A stretch of DNA of 6,106 bases from Chloroflexota bacterium (GTDB lineage: Bacteria > Chloroflexota > UBA5177 > JANWHV01), in assembly GCA_025450375.1 (NCBI GenBank), contig JANWHO010000249.1, positions 1 through 6,106 on the forward strand, in the 5' to 3' direction. Of this stretch, positions 1 through 6,106 are shown in pieces. Position numbers and translations under genes: made by a program. How positions within the stretch are numbered: position 1 is the stretch's first letter; every line of letters begins with the position of its first letter. The notes under the pieces were generated by a model. The model made no database searches. It saw nothing but the letters and a program-made list of their open reading frames with translations, and had not been told where the DNA came from.

Positions 1-1276
1 CTGGACCCAGGGTCAACATCCCGCCCGCCGCCTCCACCCGCTCGCGCATGCCGCGGACCCCGAAGCGCGCGGTCCCGCCATTTTTCGCCGCTCCCAGGCC
101 GATTCCATCGTCACTCACCTCCAGGATGACGGCGCCGTCGCGATTGGTCAGGGAGATCGTGGCGTTCCGGGCCCGCGCGTGTTTTGCCACGTTGGTCAGC
201 GCCTCCTGCCCTACCCGAAACAGCGTCTCTTGCAGGCAGCGGTCACGGGCCGCGTCTTCGTCCACCAGACATGCGACCTTTGTGCCCGTCCTCCGGCCCA
301 TTTCGTGGGCCAGATTTGCGAGGGCGACGTTCAGCGATTGCTCCTCCAGGACCGCGGGCCGCATACCCGCTAAGGAGTGGCGCAAGTCGGTCATGGTGGA
401 GCGCACCAGGGCGGCCGTCTCCTCCAGTTCCGTGTTGGCCCGTGACGTGTCCACCGCGTTGAGGAGCCGGGCCGCCTCCAGTTTGATCGCGATCGAGACC
501 AGGGCATGGCCGAGGCTGTCGTGCATCTCGCGGGCGAGCCGGTTCCGTTCGCGCAGGGTAGCCATGTCTGCCTCCAGCGCCGCCGTTGCCCGCAACTGCT
601 GGTGTGTCCGGCTCAATTGGCGGAACAGCATCTCACGCTGGAGCCGCTCCCTGAACAGGGCGCTGAAGGCAAACACAATGCCCAGGCTCAGAGCAATGTT
701 CCCGACTGATCCCAGCGTGTCGCCCCAGGAATGCCCCGCGCCGGACGGCAGGCTGATCCCCTGGCCCCACCCGGACATCGCGATGGCAACGCTGACTGGG
801 AGCCACGACTCTCGGAGCGGCACGACCAGGCTGCATCCTATCAGTGCGTAGGTGAGGCCGACAAAGCCCTGGTCGAGCGCCAGCAATCCCCCCGTAATCG
901 CGAACCCGGACCCTAACCAGATTCGCCAGACGCGCCTCGGCAACGGCCATGGGCAGCCCCTTTGCAAACTGCCGGTGACGAGCGCCAGATACCAGCCAAC
1001 CATGGTCAAGGAAAGGACGATCATCACCGTGCCCCGCCAGGAGGACCACAGGTCACGGTAGTGACCGCTCGCGGCTACGTTTCCTCCCACCAGGATGGCC
1101 ACGATCACCGCCAGCCAGAAGTAGTTCAGCTTCCACACCAGGGATCCGCGATAGGCGTAGTTGCGAGGCTCTGGCGCGGCTTCTGGATACGCGGTGGCCG
1201 CGTCCGGTTGCTCGGACGGAGGCGCTGAGATGGCTGATGCCTTCAGCGCGCTGGAGGTTTTGTCGTGTGCCGCCAT
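1..1276 (-). CDS. Sensor histidine kinase, NarL/DesK (HisKA_3) type, C-terminus cut by window edge
   Basis: Membrane sensor kinase of a two-component system: it should autophosphorylate a histidine and pass the phosphate to a response regulator. The 425 residues present begin with a polar, Ala/Pro-rich tail (1-45), followed by about six hydrophobic segments (near 48-69, 82-101, 118-136, 138-156, 158-176, 188-207). A coiled-coil-like linker (208-245) leads to the HisKA_3 dimerisation helix with REMHDSLGHAL, phospho-acceptor His252. The HATPase_c domain shows the N box QEALTNVAKHA (Asn362), DDGIG (389-393) and FGVRGMRERV (405-414); only the last ~15-25 residues should be missing. No PAS, GAF or HAMP domain is visible, so sensing is probably by the membrane part. 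ATG at 1276 is preferred because GAAGGG sits 4 nt upstream. An in-frame ATG at 1336, 2 nt past the methyltransferase stop, is the alternative (20 extra residues) but has no Shine-Dalgarno sequence. Family call is firm; the signal is unknown. Confidence 0.93.
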   Translation of the reverse strand, partial: MAAHDKTSSALKASAISAPPSEQPDAATAYPEAAPEPRNYAYRGSLVWKLNYFWLAVIVAILVGGNVAASGHYRDLWSSWRGTVMIVLSLTMVGWYLALVTGSLQRGCPWPLPRRVWRIWLGSGFAITGGLLALDQGFVGLTYALIGCSLVVPLRESWLPVSVAIAMSGWGQGISLPSGAGHSWGDTLGSVGNIALSLGIVFAFSALFRERLQREMLFRQLSRTHQQLRATAALEADMATLRERNRLAREMHDSLGHALVSIAIKLEAARLLNAVDTSRANTELEETAALVRSTMTDLRHSLAGMRPAVLEEQSLNVALANLAHEMGRRTGTKVACLVDEDAARDRCLQETLFRVGQEALTNVAKHARARNATISLTNRDGAVILEVSDDGIGLGAAKNGGTARFGVRGMRERVEAAGGMLTLGP

Positions 1277-1338
1277 GCTGCCCTTCACCAGTGCCCTGCC
1301 GGGCCACCGCTTCACCGGCGGTCGGCCCATCTCCATGA

Positions 1339-2172
1339 TCACGCTAATTCGATCTCGGCGCCAGGGCTATTCGATGGATCTGGCTGGGTGGAAAGTACTG
1401 GTTTACGGGCGTATCCCATATAGGAGCAGGCCAGCAAGCGGGTGCGGCGGAAGGCGAGTCGGCGCCCCAGTTGCCCGAAGTTCAGTTTCCCGTTCCGAAA
1501 CCCGAGCGCCGCCCGCAGCACGGTGAGGGGGCCGGCGGCGGGCATCAGTCCGGTGGTCTCGATGTTGGTCAAGCCATGCCTTTTCAGCGCGACTTGCATC
1601 TCCGCCGGTTTGATAAACAGGCGCCAGTCGTGCAGATCGGGGGGGACGAAGCGGGTGGCCCGCCATTCCTGCGTCACCTTGATCACAATCAGCTTGCTAA
1701 TCAAGGTGCGGTTGATCGTATCGTAGAGAAACACTCCACCTGGCGCGAGCACGCGGGCAATCTCCGCGATCACCACGTCGAGATCTTGCACATGCTCCAA
1801 TACATCACAGCACAGAACCACGGGGAAGGAAGAGTCGGGAAAGGGAATCCGCTCGCCAACCCCCGTCCGATAGTCGATATTGAACCCGGAACGGGCGGCG
1901 TGGGCGCGGGCGATGGCCAGGGAAGGCTCGGACGGATCGATGCCGGTGACGGAGAAACCGAGGCCGGCGATCTCCTCGGCCAGGAGTCCGCCGCCGCAGC
2001 CGACCTCGAGGACGCGCGTACCATGCGGATCGAGATCCAGTCGGCTCAGCAGCACCTGGCGGAAGTAGGGGACGCGGCCAGGATTGACCATGGTGCGGAG
2101 GGTGGCGAGGGGACGCGCGTCATCCCACCAGATGTCCCCAGGCAGGTTATAGAGCGCGTTATCAATTGGCAT
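1339..2172 (-). CDS. UbiG-like class I SAM-dependent O-methyltransferase
   Basis: Soluble 277-residue methyltransferase with a Rossmann fold. SAM-binding motif I is VLEVGCGGG (54-62), the acidic residue after strand 2 is Asp80 in GIDP, and the later core motif is CDVLEHV (122-128) before the APGG turn (143-146). It resembles E. coli UbiG (recalled, not aligned by program) beyond the generic fold: an N-terminal WWDD segment (15-18), HAARSGFNIDY (91-101), the INRT motif (153-156) and HDWRLFIKPAE (181-191), which matches the HDxxKFIKPAE region of UbiG. It is about 35 residues longer, through a basic C-terminal extension. UbiG methylates ubiquinone precursors, but many Gram-positive-like and Chloroflexota lineages make menaquinone instead, so the substrate here is open: a quinone, another phenolic, or a secondary metabolite. 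The start is well fixed: GGGGGAG lies 3 nt upstream, and an in-frame TAG immediately precedes the ATG. The kinase gene follows on the same strand, so an operon is likely. Confidence 0.88.
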   Translation of the reverse strand: MPIDNALYNLPGDIWWDDARPLATLRTMVNPGRVPYFRQVLLSRLDLDPHGTRVLEVGCGGGLLAEEIAGLGFSVTGIDPSEPSLAIARAHAARSGFNIDYRTGVGERIPFPDSSFPVVLCCDVLEHVQDLDVVIAEIARVLAPGGVFLYDTINRTLISKLIVIKVTQEWRATRFVPPDLHDWRLFIKPAEMQVALKRHGLTNIETTGLMPAAGPLTVLRAALGFRNGKLNFGQLGRRLAFRRTRLLACSYMGYARKPVLSTQPDPSNSPGAEIELA

Positions 2173-2175
2173 CTA

Positions 2176-2182
2176 CTCCCCC
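2176..2182 (-). promoter_or_regulatory. Ribosome binding site of the methyltransferase
   Basis: Read on the minus strand the sequence is GGGGGAG, then TAG, then the ATG at 2172. The purine run is a strong Shine-Dalgarno match with a short 3-nt spacer. The TAG is in frame with the ATG, so no longer N-terminus is possible. Confidence 0.6.
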
Positions 2183-2233
2183 GCCCTCACGTCATGCACA
2201 TAACTATCCCGCACCTCTGTCCATTCCCGATCG

Positions 2234-2239
2234 TATAGT
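2234..2239 (+). promoter_or_regulatory. Possible -10 element for the regulator gene
   Basis: TATAGT matches the sigma-70 -10 consensus TATAAT at five of six positions and lies 47 bp before the ATG at 2287. At 16-18 bp upstream the sequence (around 2210-2217) is GC-rich with no TTGACA-like -35. The element is therefore weakly supported, or depends on an activator or another sigma factor. Confidence 0.28.
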
Positions 2240-2252
2240 ACACTTGGAGCAC

Positions 2253-2286
2253 GCAAGGAAGGGTGGAGCGCAAGGAAGGGTGGAGC
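2253..2286 (+). repeat. Perfect 17-bp tandem duplication carrying the Shine-Dalgarno sequence
   Basis: GCAAGGAAGGGTGGAGC occurs at 2253-2269 and again, without a spacer or mismatch, at 2270-2286, ending exactly where the ATG of the regulator begins. Each copy contains the ribosome-binding motif AAGGAAGGG. The downstream copy (2272-2280) is 6 nt from the ATG and is the working site. The upstream copy is 23 nt away. A further TGGAGC at 2245-2250 looks like the end of a third, eroded copy. The unit is not a multiple of three, so gain or loss of a copy would change the leader but not the frame of a protein starting at 2287. Confidence 0.95.
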
Positions 2287-4794
2287 ATGGCGGGACTTAC
2301 CGAGTCGGGGGCGACAACCTTCGGCGCCCTGCTACGCCGGCATAGACTGGCGGCGGGGCTGTCGCAGGAGGCGCTGGCCGAAAGAGCGCGTCTCAGCGCC
2401 GCCGCTATCGCGGCCCTGGAGCGGGGGAGACGGACCGCTCCCCGCCCCGATACCGTGACTTTGTTGGCCGACGCACTTGCCTTGGTCGAGAGCGAACGGT
2501 CGCGCTTTATCGCGGTCGCCATCGGGGGCGAAGATGCGTCGGCACCCGCCGATCTCCCGGTCCCCGCGGCTACTCCATCCGCGGCTCCGGCGGGCGGCAC
2601 TCTACTCCCCGTGCCGCCCACGCCGCTGATCGGACGGGAGCAGGAAGAAGTGCTGCTGGCCGATACCCTGCGGAGCACTCTGGCGGGGAGCGGTACCCGT
2701 CTGTTGACCCTTACCGGGCCTGGGGGAGTGGGGAAGACCCGGCTGTCCTTGCAGGTCGCGACCGGGCTGCGGGACGCCTTTGAAGACGGCATTGCCTGGG
2801 TAGACCTGAGCGACGTCCGCGATCCGGGGCTGGTGGTTACGACAATCGCCCAGGCGTTGGACGCCCGGCCGGCGGGGACGCAAAGCGCGCGCGACGGGCT
2901 GGTGGCCCTCCTGCGCGATCGGCATGCGCTGCTGGTGCTCGACAATTTCGAGCAGGTGGTGGACGCCGCGTCCCTGATCAGCGATCTGCTGTCCCATTGC
3001 CCGCGCCTGGTGGTGCTGGCTACCAGCCGGATCGCCCTGAGGGTCCGCGGTGAACAACAGTTTCAGGTGCCGCCCCTGGCGGTTCCGGCGGCCGTTCGGC
3101 GCTTGCCGTTGGAGGCTCTGGCCGGCTTCGCGGCGACCCGCCTGTTCGTGGCGCGGGCGTGCGCGGTGCAGCCCAACTTTTTCCGCGCCCTGAGCGCGGA
3201 CCAGGCGGAAGCGGTGGTGGAGATCTGCCGGCGGGTAGATGGGCTGCCCCTGGCTATCGAACTGGCGGCGGCTCGGGTGGCCCTGCTGCCGCCCACGGCG
3301 CTGCTGGCCCGCCTGGAATCTCGGCTCGCGGTGCTCCGCGGCGGCCCTCGTGATCTGCCCCAGCGGCAGCAGACCATGCGCGCGACCATCGACTGGAGCT
3401 ACAACTTGCTTTCCCCCGAGGAGCAACGGTTGTTCCGCCGGATCGCCGTCTTTCAGGGCGGATGTACCCTGGAAGCGGCCGAGGCGGCGTGCGCTTCCGA
3501 GGACGGCTCCGACGTGCTTGACGGCGTCTCCTCGCTGATTGAAAAGAACCTGCTCACCCAGAGGGAGCTGCATGGCGAGCCGCGATTGATGATGCTGGAG
3601 ACCCTGCACGAATACGCGCGTGAACAGCTTGCCGTCCAGGGCGAGACCGGAGAAGCGCGCCGAGCGCATGCCCTCTACTTCCTGGCGCGAGGGGAAGCGG
3701 ATTCATTTTCCCTGGCGGCCGACCGCGGCGCCTGGCTAGGGCGCTGGGAGCGCGAGCACGACAACGTGCGGGGGGCTCTGGGTTGGGCTCGTGATCAGGG
3801 AGAGGTTGAGCTTGGGGTGCTACTGATTATGTGCATATGGCAACTGTGGGTGATTCACGGCTATCTTGGCGAGGGCAGGCGGTGGGTGGAGGAGCTCTTG
3901 GCTCTCCCAAGCCCGATGACCCCGCCACTTCGTGCCGATGCCCTACGGGTCGCTGGTTTACTGGCCAACCAAATGGGAGATATGGTGCTCGGGGCCGCGC
4001 GGTGCGAGGAGTGCCTGGTGCTGTGCCGTGAGTTGAACGATCTACCGCACCTGGCCGATGTCTTGAATACACTGGGAAGCATTGCCCGCAATCAGGGGCA
4101 GTTTACCCTAGCGGTTGAGCGCTATGACCAGAGCCTCGAGGTGTATCGCCAACTGGGGGATCGGGTTGGCATCGCGGTGACGCTCAATAATCGAGGCACC
4201 GTCGCTCGCTTGCAGGGAGATCTGGACCTAGCGAACACACTCTATCACGAGAGCCTGATCATCCGTCGCGAGGAGCGCGATACATGGGGTGTTGCCTATA
4301 TTTTGCATAATCTCAGCGTGGTTACCTGGCGGCAGAGGAAGCCCGAGCAGGCGATCGCCTATTCAACCGAGAGCCTTGCCTTGCGCCGAAGCCTGGGTGA
4401 TAGGCAGGGTGCCACCGATTGCCTCATCCTCGCCGGTTTCGCGGCCCGCGCGCTTGACCAGCCCGAGCAGTCGGCGGCGGCCTTCCGGGAGGGCATCAGC
4501 CTTGCCCACGCGATCGGTGAGCGCCAGGCCATCGCCACCGCCCTGGTGGGGCTGGCCGGCCTGGCCGCGGACCGAGAGCGGCCCCGGCGTGGGGCGCGAT
4601 TATTGGGCATGGCAGCGGCCATCCGTCCTCCCGGTCACCGTCCGCCGCCGCCCGAGGACGGAAACCAGGAGGCGGAGGTGACCCGGCTGCGTGCCGCTCT
4701 GGGTGACCGGGAGTTTGACCAGGCATGGCAAGAAGGCCATGCCCTGACCCTGGACGCGGTGCTTGGAGAGGCGCTTGACCCCAACGTGATCTGA
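2287..4794 (+). CDS. XRE-family HTH / NB-ARC (STAND) ATPase / TPR transcriptional regulator
   Basis: Large cytoplasmic switch protein of 835 residues. Domains in order: an XRE/Cro-like helix-turn-helix (about 12-70, with LSQEALAERARLS and ALERGRR); an Ala/Pro linker (80-112); an NB-ARC-type NTPase with Walker A GPGGVGKT (144-151), Walker B LLVLDNFE (215-222), ATSR (245-248) and GLPLAIELAAARV (319-331); a winged-helix region (about 365-450, with TIDWSYNLLSPEEQRLFRRI and LETLHEYAREQL); then six TPRs (549-788) in strict 40-residue register and a C-terminal cap, FDQAWQEGHALTLDAV. In STAND proteins, ligand or partner binding to the repeats allows nucleotide exchange and oligomerisation; here the output is expected to be DNA binding. 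The inducer and targets are unknown. ATG 2287 is chosen because AAGGAAGGG is 6 nt upstream. An in-frame GTG at 2263 would add eight residues but has its purine run too close. GC is markedly lower over the first four to five TPRs than elsewhere in the gene. Confidence 0.93.
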   Translation: MAGLTESGATTFGALLRRHRLAAGLSQEALAERARLSAAAIAALERGRRTAPRPDTVTLLADALALVESERSRFIAVAIGGEDASAPADLPVPAATPSAAPAGGTLLPVPPTPLIGREQEEVLLADTLRSTLAGSGTRLLTLTGPGGVGKTRLSLQVATGLRDAFEDGIAWVDLSDVRDPGLVVTTIAQALDARPAGTQSARDGLVALLRDRHALLVLDNFEQVVDAASLISDLLSHCPRLVVLATSRIALRVRGEQQFQVPPLAVPAAVRRLPLEALAGFAATRLFVARACAVQPNFFRALSADQAEAVVEICRRVDGLPLAIELAAARVALLPPTALLARLESRLAVLRGGPRDLPQRQQTMRATIDWSYNLLSPEEQRLFRRIAVFQGGCTLEAAEAACASEDGSDVLDGVSSLIEKNLLTQRELHGEPRLMMLETLHEYAREQLAVQGETGEARRAHALYFLARGEADSFSLAADRGAWLGRWEREHDNVRGALGWARDQGEVELGVLLIMCIWQLWVIHGYLGEGRRWVEELLALPSPMTPPLRADALRVAGLLANQMGDMVLGAARCEECLVLCRELNDLPHLADVLNTLGSIARNQGQFTLAVERYDQSLEVYRQLGDRVGIAVTLNNRGTVARLQGDLDLANTLYHESLIIRREERDTWGVAYILHNLSVVTWRQRKPEQAIAYSTESLALRRSLGDRQGATDCLILAGFAARALDQPEQSAAAFREGISLAHAIGERQAIATALVGLAGLAADRERPRRGARLLGMAAAIRPPGHRPPPPEDGNQEAEVTRLRAALGDREFDQAWQEGHALTLDAVLGEALDPNVI

Positions 4795-4804
4795 AATTGG
4801 CGGC

Positions 4805-5623
4805 TCACTGGGCGGTCTGATGGCGGAACTGATAGCTGGCCACCGGGATCGCGATGACCAGAATGCCAATGCCCCAGACCGCGGCCAGCCAACCATGGTT
4901 CCCCACTGGCTGTCCTAGAAGCAGGCTGCGCACGGCGTCCACGTAGTGCGTGATCGGCTGGTTATCGGCGAACCCACGGAGCCAGCCCGGCATGGACTGC
5001 GTCGGCACGAAGGCGCTGCTGGCAAAGGTGAAGGGGAACAGCCAGATAAAGCTGGCTTGCTGGACGAACTCGATACTCTTTCCCATCAAGCCGACGATCG
5101 CCGACACCCAGGAAAGGGCGAAGGTAAGCAAGAGGAGCAAGCCGACGCAGGCCAGCCAGGCCAGGGGTCCGGCGGTCGGACGGAAGCCCACGAGAAGGCC
5201 GGTGACGATCATCACCGCCAGGGCCAGGAGGCTCCGAATCAAATCGGCCGCGACATGGCCGGTCAGTACCGCCGTTTGCACGATGGGCAGGGAGCGGAAT
5301 CGGTCGACGATACCCCGCCGTAGGTCCGTGGCCAGACCGACCCCAGTGGTGGTCGAACCAAAAGCGGCGGTCTGGACGAAGATGCCGGCCATCAGGAAGT
5401 TCGCGTAACTCACCCCGCCGGTATTGATCGCGCCACCGAAGACATAGCGGAAAAGCACGACGAACATGATCGGTTGCAAGGACAACGAGAGTAACTGTTC
5501 CGGATCCTCCTTGATGTGCAACAAGCTGCGCTGGATCAGCACCCAGGTATCGCTGATCACCCAGAACGCTCGTGAACGCCGGAGCGGTTGGATACCCTCC
5601 ATGGACGGCATGATCGTTGCCAC
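4805..5623 (-). CDS. DrrB-like ABC-2 type exporter permease
   Basis: Membrane subunit of an ABC exporter of the daunorubicin-resistance (DrrAB) type; two copies would form the channel energised by the ATPase encoded just upstream. The 272 residues have a cytoplasmic N-terminus and about six hydrophobic spans (near 47-64, 75-95, 117-147, 155-178, 188-206, 245-264). Family hallmarks are LQPIMFVVLFRYVFGGAI (49-66), DLRRGIVDRFRSLPI (100-114), the ABC-2 coupling-loop region, and FTFASSAFVPTQSMP (198-212) followed by NQPITH. Length is normal for DrrB. The start is GTG at 5623, 2 nt after the ATPase stop, with AAAGGA (5640-5635) 11 nt upstream inside the ATPase gene. An in-frame ATG at 5611 is the alternative. 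The close spacing indicates translational coupling. Drug, glycolipid or peptide substrates are all possible; the substrate cannot be read from sequence. Confidence 0.92.
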   Translation of the reverse strand: MATIMPSMEGIQPLRRSRAFWVISDTWVLIQRSLLHIKEDPEQLLSLSLQPIMFVVLFRYVFGGAINTGGVSYANFLMAGIFVQTAAFGSTTTGVGLATDLRRGIVDRFRSLPIVQTAVLTGHVAADLIRSLLALAVMIVTGLLVGFRPTAGPLAWLACVGLLLLLTFALSWVSAIVGLMGKSIEFVQQASFIWLFPFTFASSAFVPTQSMPGWLRGFADNQPITHYVDAVRSLLLGQPVGNHGWLAAVWGIGILVIAIPVASYQFRHQTAQ

Positions 5624-5625
5624 GA

Positions 5626-6106
5626 CTATTCGTTTCCTTTCAGCTCATCACCAGCGGCGCGCTGGGTAAGGCGCAAGAACACATCGTCAAGGGTTGGCCG
5701 GTGCAACGAGAAGCCGGCGATCTCGATATGCGCCCGCTGCAACTCGCCGAGCGTGTCATAGAGTTTTTGGAAACCTTCATCGGCCCGCAGGCTGAGGGTC
5801 CAGGTGTCGCGATCGGTCTGGAGGGCGCGGGCGCCCAGCAAGCGGACGGCCTGCTCGAAGGCAGCCGGGTTGCCGGTGATGATGTCGAACCGCTCGCCCC
5901 CAAGTTGGCGTTTGAGATCGTCCGGTGAGCCCTGGGCAACCACCGTGCCGGTGTCGATCACGGCGATCTGGTCCGCCAACTGATCGGCCTCCTCCAGATA
6001 TTGGGTAGTCAGCAGGAGGGTCGTGCCCTCCCGCACCAGCTGGCGGATGATCTCCCACATCGCGTTCCGGCTATGCGGGTCGAGCCCGGTGGTGGGCTCA
6101 TCCAGA
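5626..6106 (-). CDS. DrrA-like ABC exporter ATP-binding protein, N-terminus cut by window edge
   Basis: Nucleotide-binding subunit of the DrrAB-type exporter. Only the last 159 codons are present; the Walker A, Q-loop and signature motif lie beyond the right edge. Visible are the end of Walker B with the catalytic glutamate in LDEPT and the D-loop TTGLDP right at the edge, then the switch region LLLTTQYLEEADQLADQIAVI, in which Gln stands where most ABC ATPases have the H-loop His, as in the DrrA subfamily. It continues with the GTVVAQGSPDDLK strand and the C-terminal DUF4162-like extension, in which FSLHRPTLDDVFLRLT is typical of drug-resistance ABC ATPases. It ends with TAG at 5628-5626, 2 nt before the permease start, so the two form an operon whose promoter is outside the window. 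The family call is secure; the substrate is unknown. Confidence 0.93.
   Translation of the reverse strand, partial: LDEPTTGLDPHSRNAMWEIIRQLVREGTTLLLTTQYLEEADQLADQIAVIDTGTVVAQGSPDDLKRQLGGERFDIITGNPAAFEQAVRLLGARALQTDRDTWTLSLRADEGFQKLYDTLGELQRAHIEIAGFSLHRPTLDDVFLRLTQRAAGDELKGNE

Larger units (their letters stand above)
2173..2286. promoter_or_regulatory. Divergent intergenic region between the methyltransferase-kinase operon and the XRE/NB-ARC regulator
   Basis: These 114 bp are the only non-coding stretch that can hold the promoters of both divergent units. It is visibly more AT-rich in its centre (about 2191-2244) than the flanking genes. No convincing -35/-10 pair can be read on either strand, and no long palindrome is present. 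A short inverted match, ACTAT (2203-2207) with ATAGT (2235-2239), is too small to call an operator. Because the gene to the right has its own helix-turn-helix, this is where self-regulation or control of the divergent operon would act, which is inference from layout. Confidence 0.55.

Noticed and set aside
48..851. 267-codon plus-strand open frame opposite the histidine kinase
   Set aside because: Its product is Arg/Ser/Ala-rich with no recognisable motif. The opposite strand carries a clear HisKA_3/HATPase_c protein over the same bases, so this is a GC-driven antisense shadow.
1471..2238. 255-codon plus-strand open frame opposite the methyltransferase
   Set aside because: It is low in hydrophobic core residues and has no domain, while the minus strand encodes a full SAM methyltransferase with a good ribosome site.
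2263..2286. GTG at 2263 as start of the regulator
   Set aside because: The purine run is only about 2 nt from this GTG. The ATG at 2287 has AAGGAAGGG at 6 nt, and the extra eight residues would be encoded by the tandem repeat itself.
2187..2945. 252-codon minus-strand open frame covering the regulator start and intergenic region
   Set aside because: It is Ser/Arg/Ala-rich with no family resemblance, and it lies antisense to the HTH and P-loop coding region.
2602..3669. 355-codon minus-strand open frame inside the regulator gene
   Set aside because: It is His/Gln/Arg-rich with no motif and lies antisense to the Walker A and B coding region of a convincing protein.
2287..4794. Anti-phage STAND (Avs-like) defence protein
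   Set aside because: There is no nuclease or other effector domain. The N-terminus is an XRE HTH, and no other defence gene is nearby, so a transcriptional regulator is the simpler reading.
4782..4800. CCAA...TTGG stem as a terminator for the regulator
   Set aside because: Only four base pairs around an 11-nt loop, and no T run follows on either strand.
4946..5408. Plus-strand open frames opposite the permease
   Set aside because: They are polar, motif-free products antisense to a well-supported ABC-2 membrane protein.

Overview
The window is GC-rich bacterial DNA, roughly 60-75% GC over most lines counted by hand. It is densely coded, with five protein genes, two of them cut by the window edges. 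The gene content fits a Chloroflexota or similar high-GC soil/thermophile lineage: an XRE-type helix-turn-helix fused to an NB-ARC/STAND ATPase and tetratricopeptide repeats, a DrrAB-type ABC exporter, a NarL-family histidine kinase and a UbiG-like methyltransferase. No rRNA or other taxon marker is present, so this placement is an inference. I see no tRNA, CRISPR array, insertion sequence or phage gene.

Left block (1-2172, minus strand, read right to left): a complete UbiG-like SAM-dependent methyltransferase (2172-1339) is followed at once by a sensor histidine kinase with about six membrane segments (from 1276, or possibly 1336), which runs off the left edge just before its C-terminus. The two are almost certainly co-transcribed. 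A response regulator would be expected beyond the left edge.

Middle (2173-2286): a 114-bp divergent intergenic region must carry the start signals of the methyltransferase-kinase operon and of the large regulator. Directly before the regulator's ATG lies a perfect 17-bp tandem duplication that doubles its Shine-Dalgarno sequence.

Right block: a large plus-strand gene (2287-4794) encodes an 835-residue XRE / NB-ARC / winged-helix / six-TPR protein, a STAND-class signal-sensing ATPase regulator. It converges, with only 10 bp between stop codons, on a minus-strand ABC exporter pair. The pair is a DrrA-like ATPase (N-terminus beyond the right edge) followed after 2 bp by a DrrB-like permease that starts at GTG.

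Taken together this looks like a signalling and export neighbourhood: a membrane kinase, a ligand-sensing transcriptional switch, and a drug/lipid-type exporter. The sequence does not prove any functional link between the three transcription units. Nothing here is clearly a new system. The most notable local features are the duplicated ribosome-binding segment, a marked drop in GC confined to the TPR half of the regulator, and the methyltransferase-kinase pairing.
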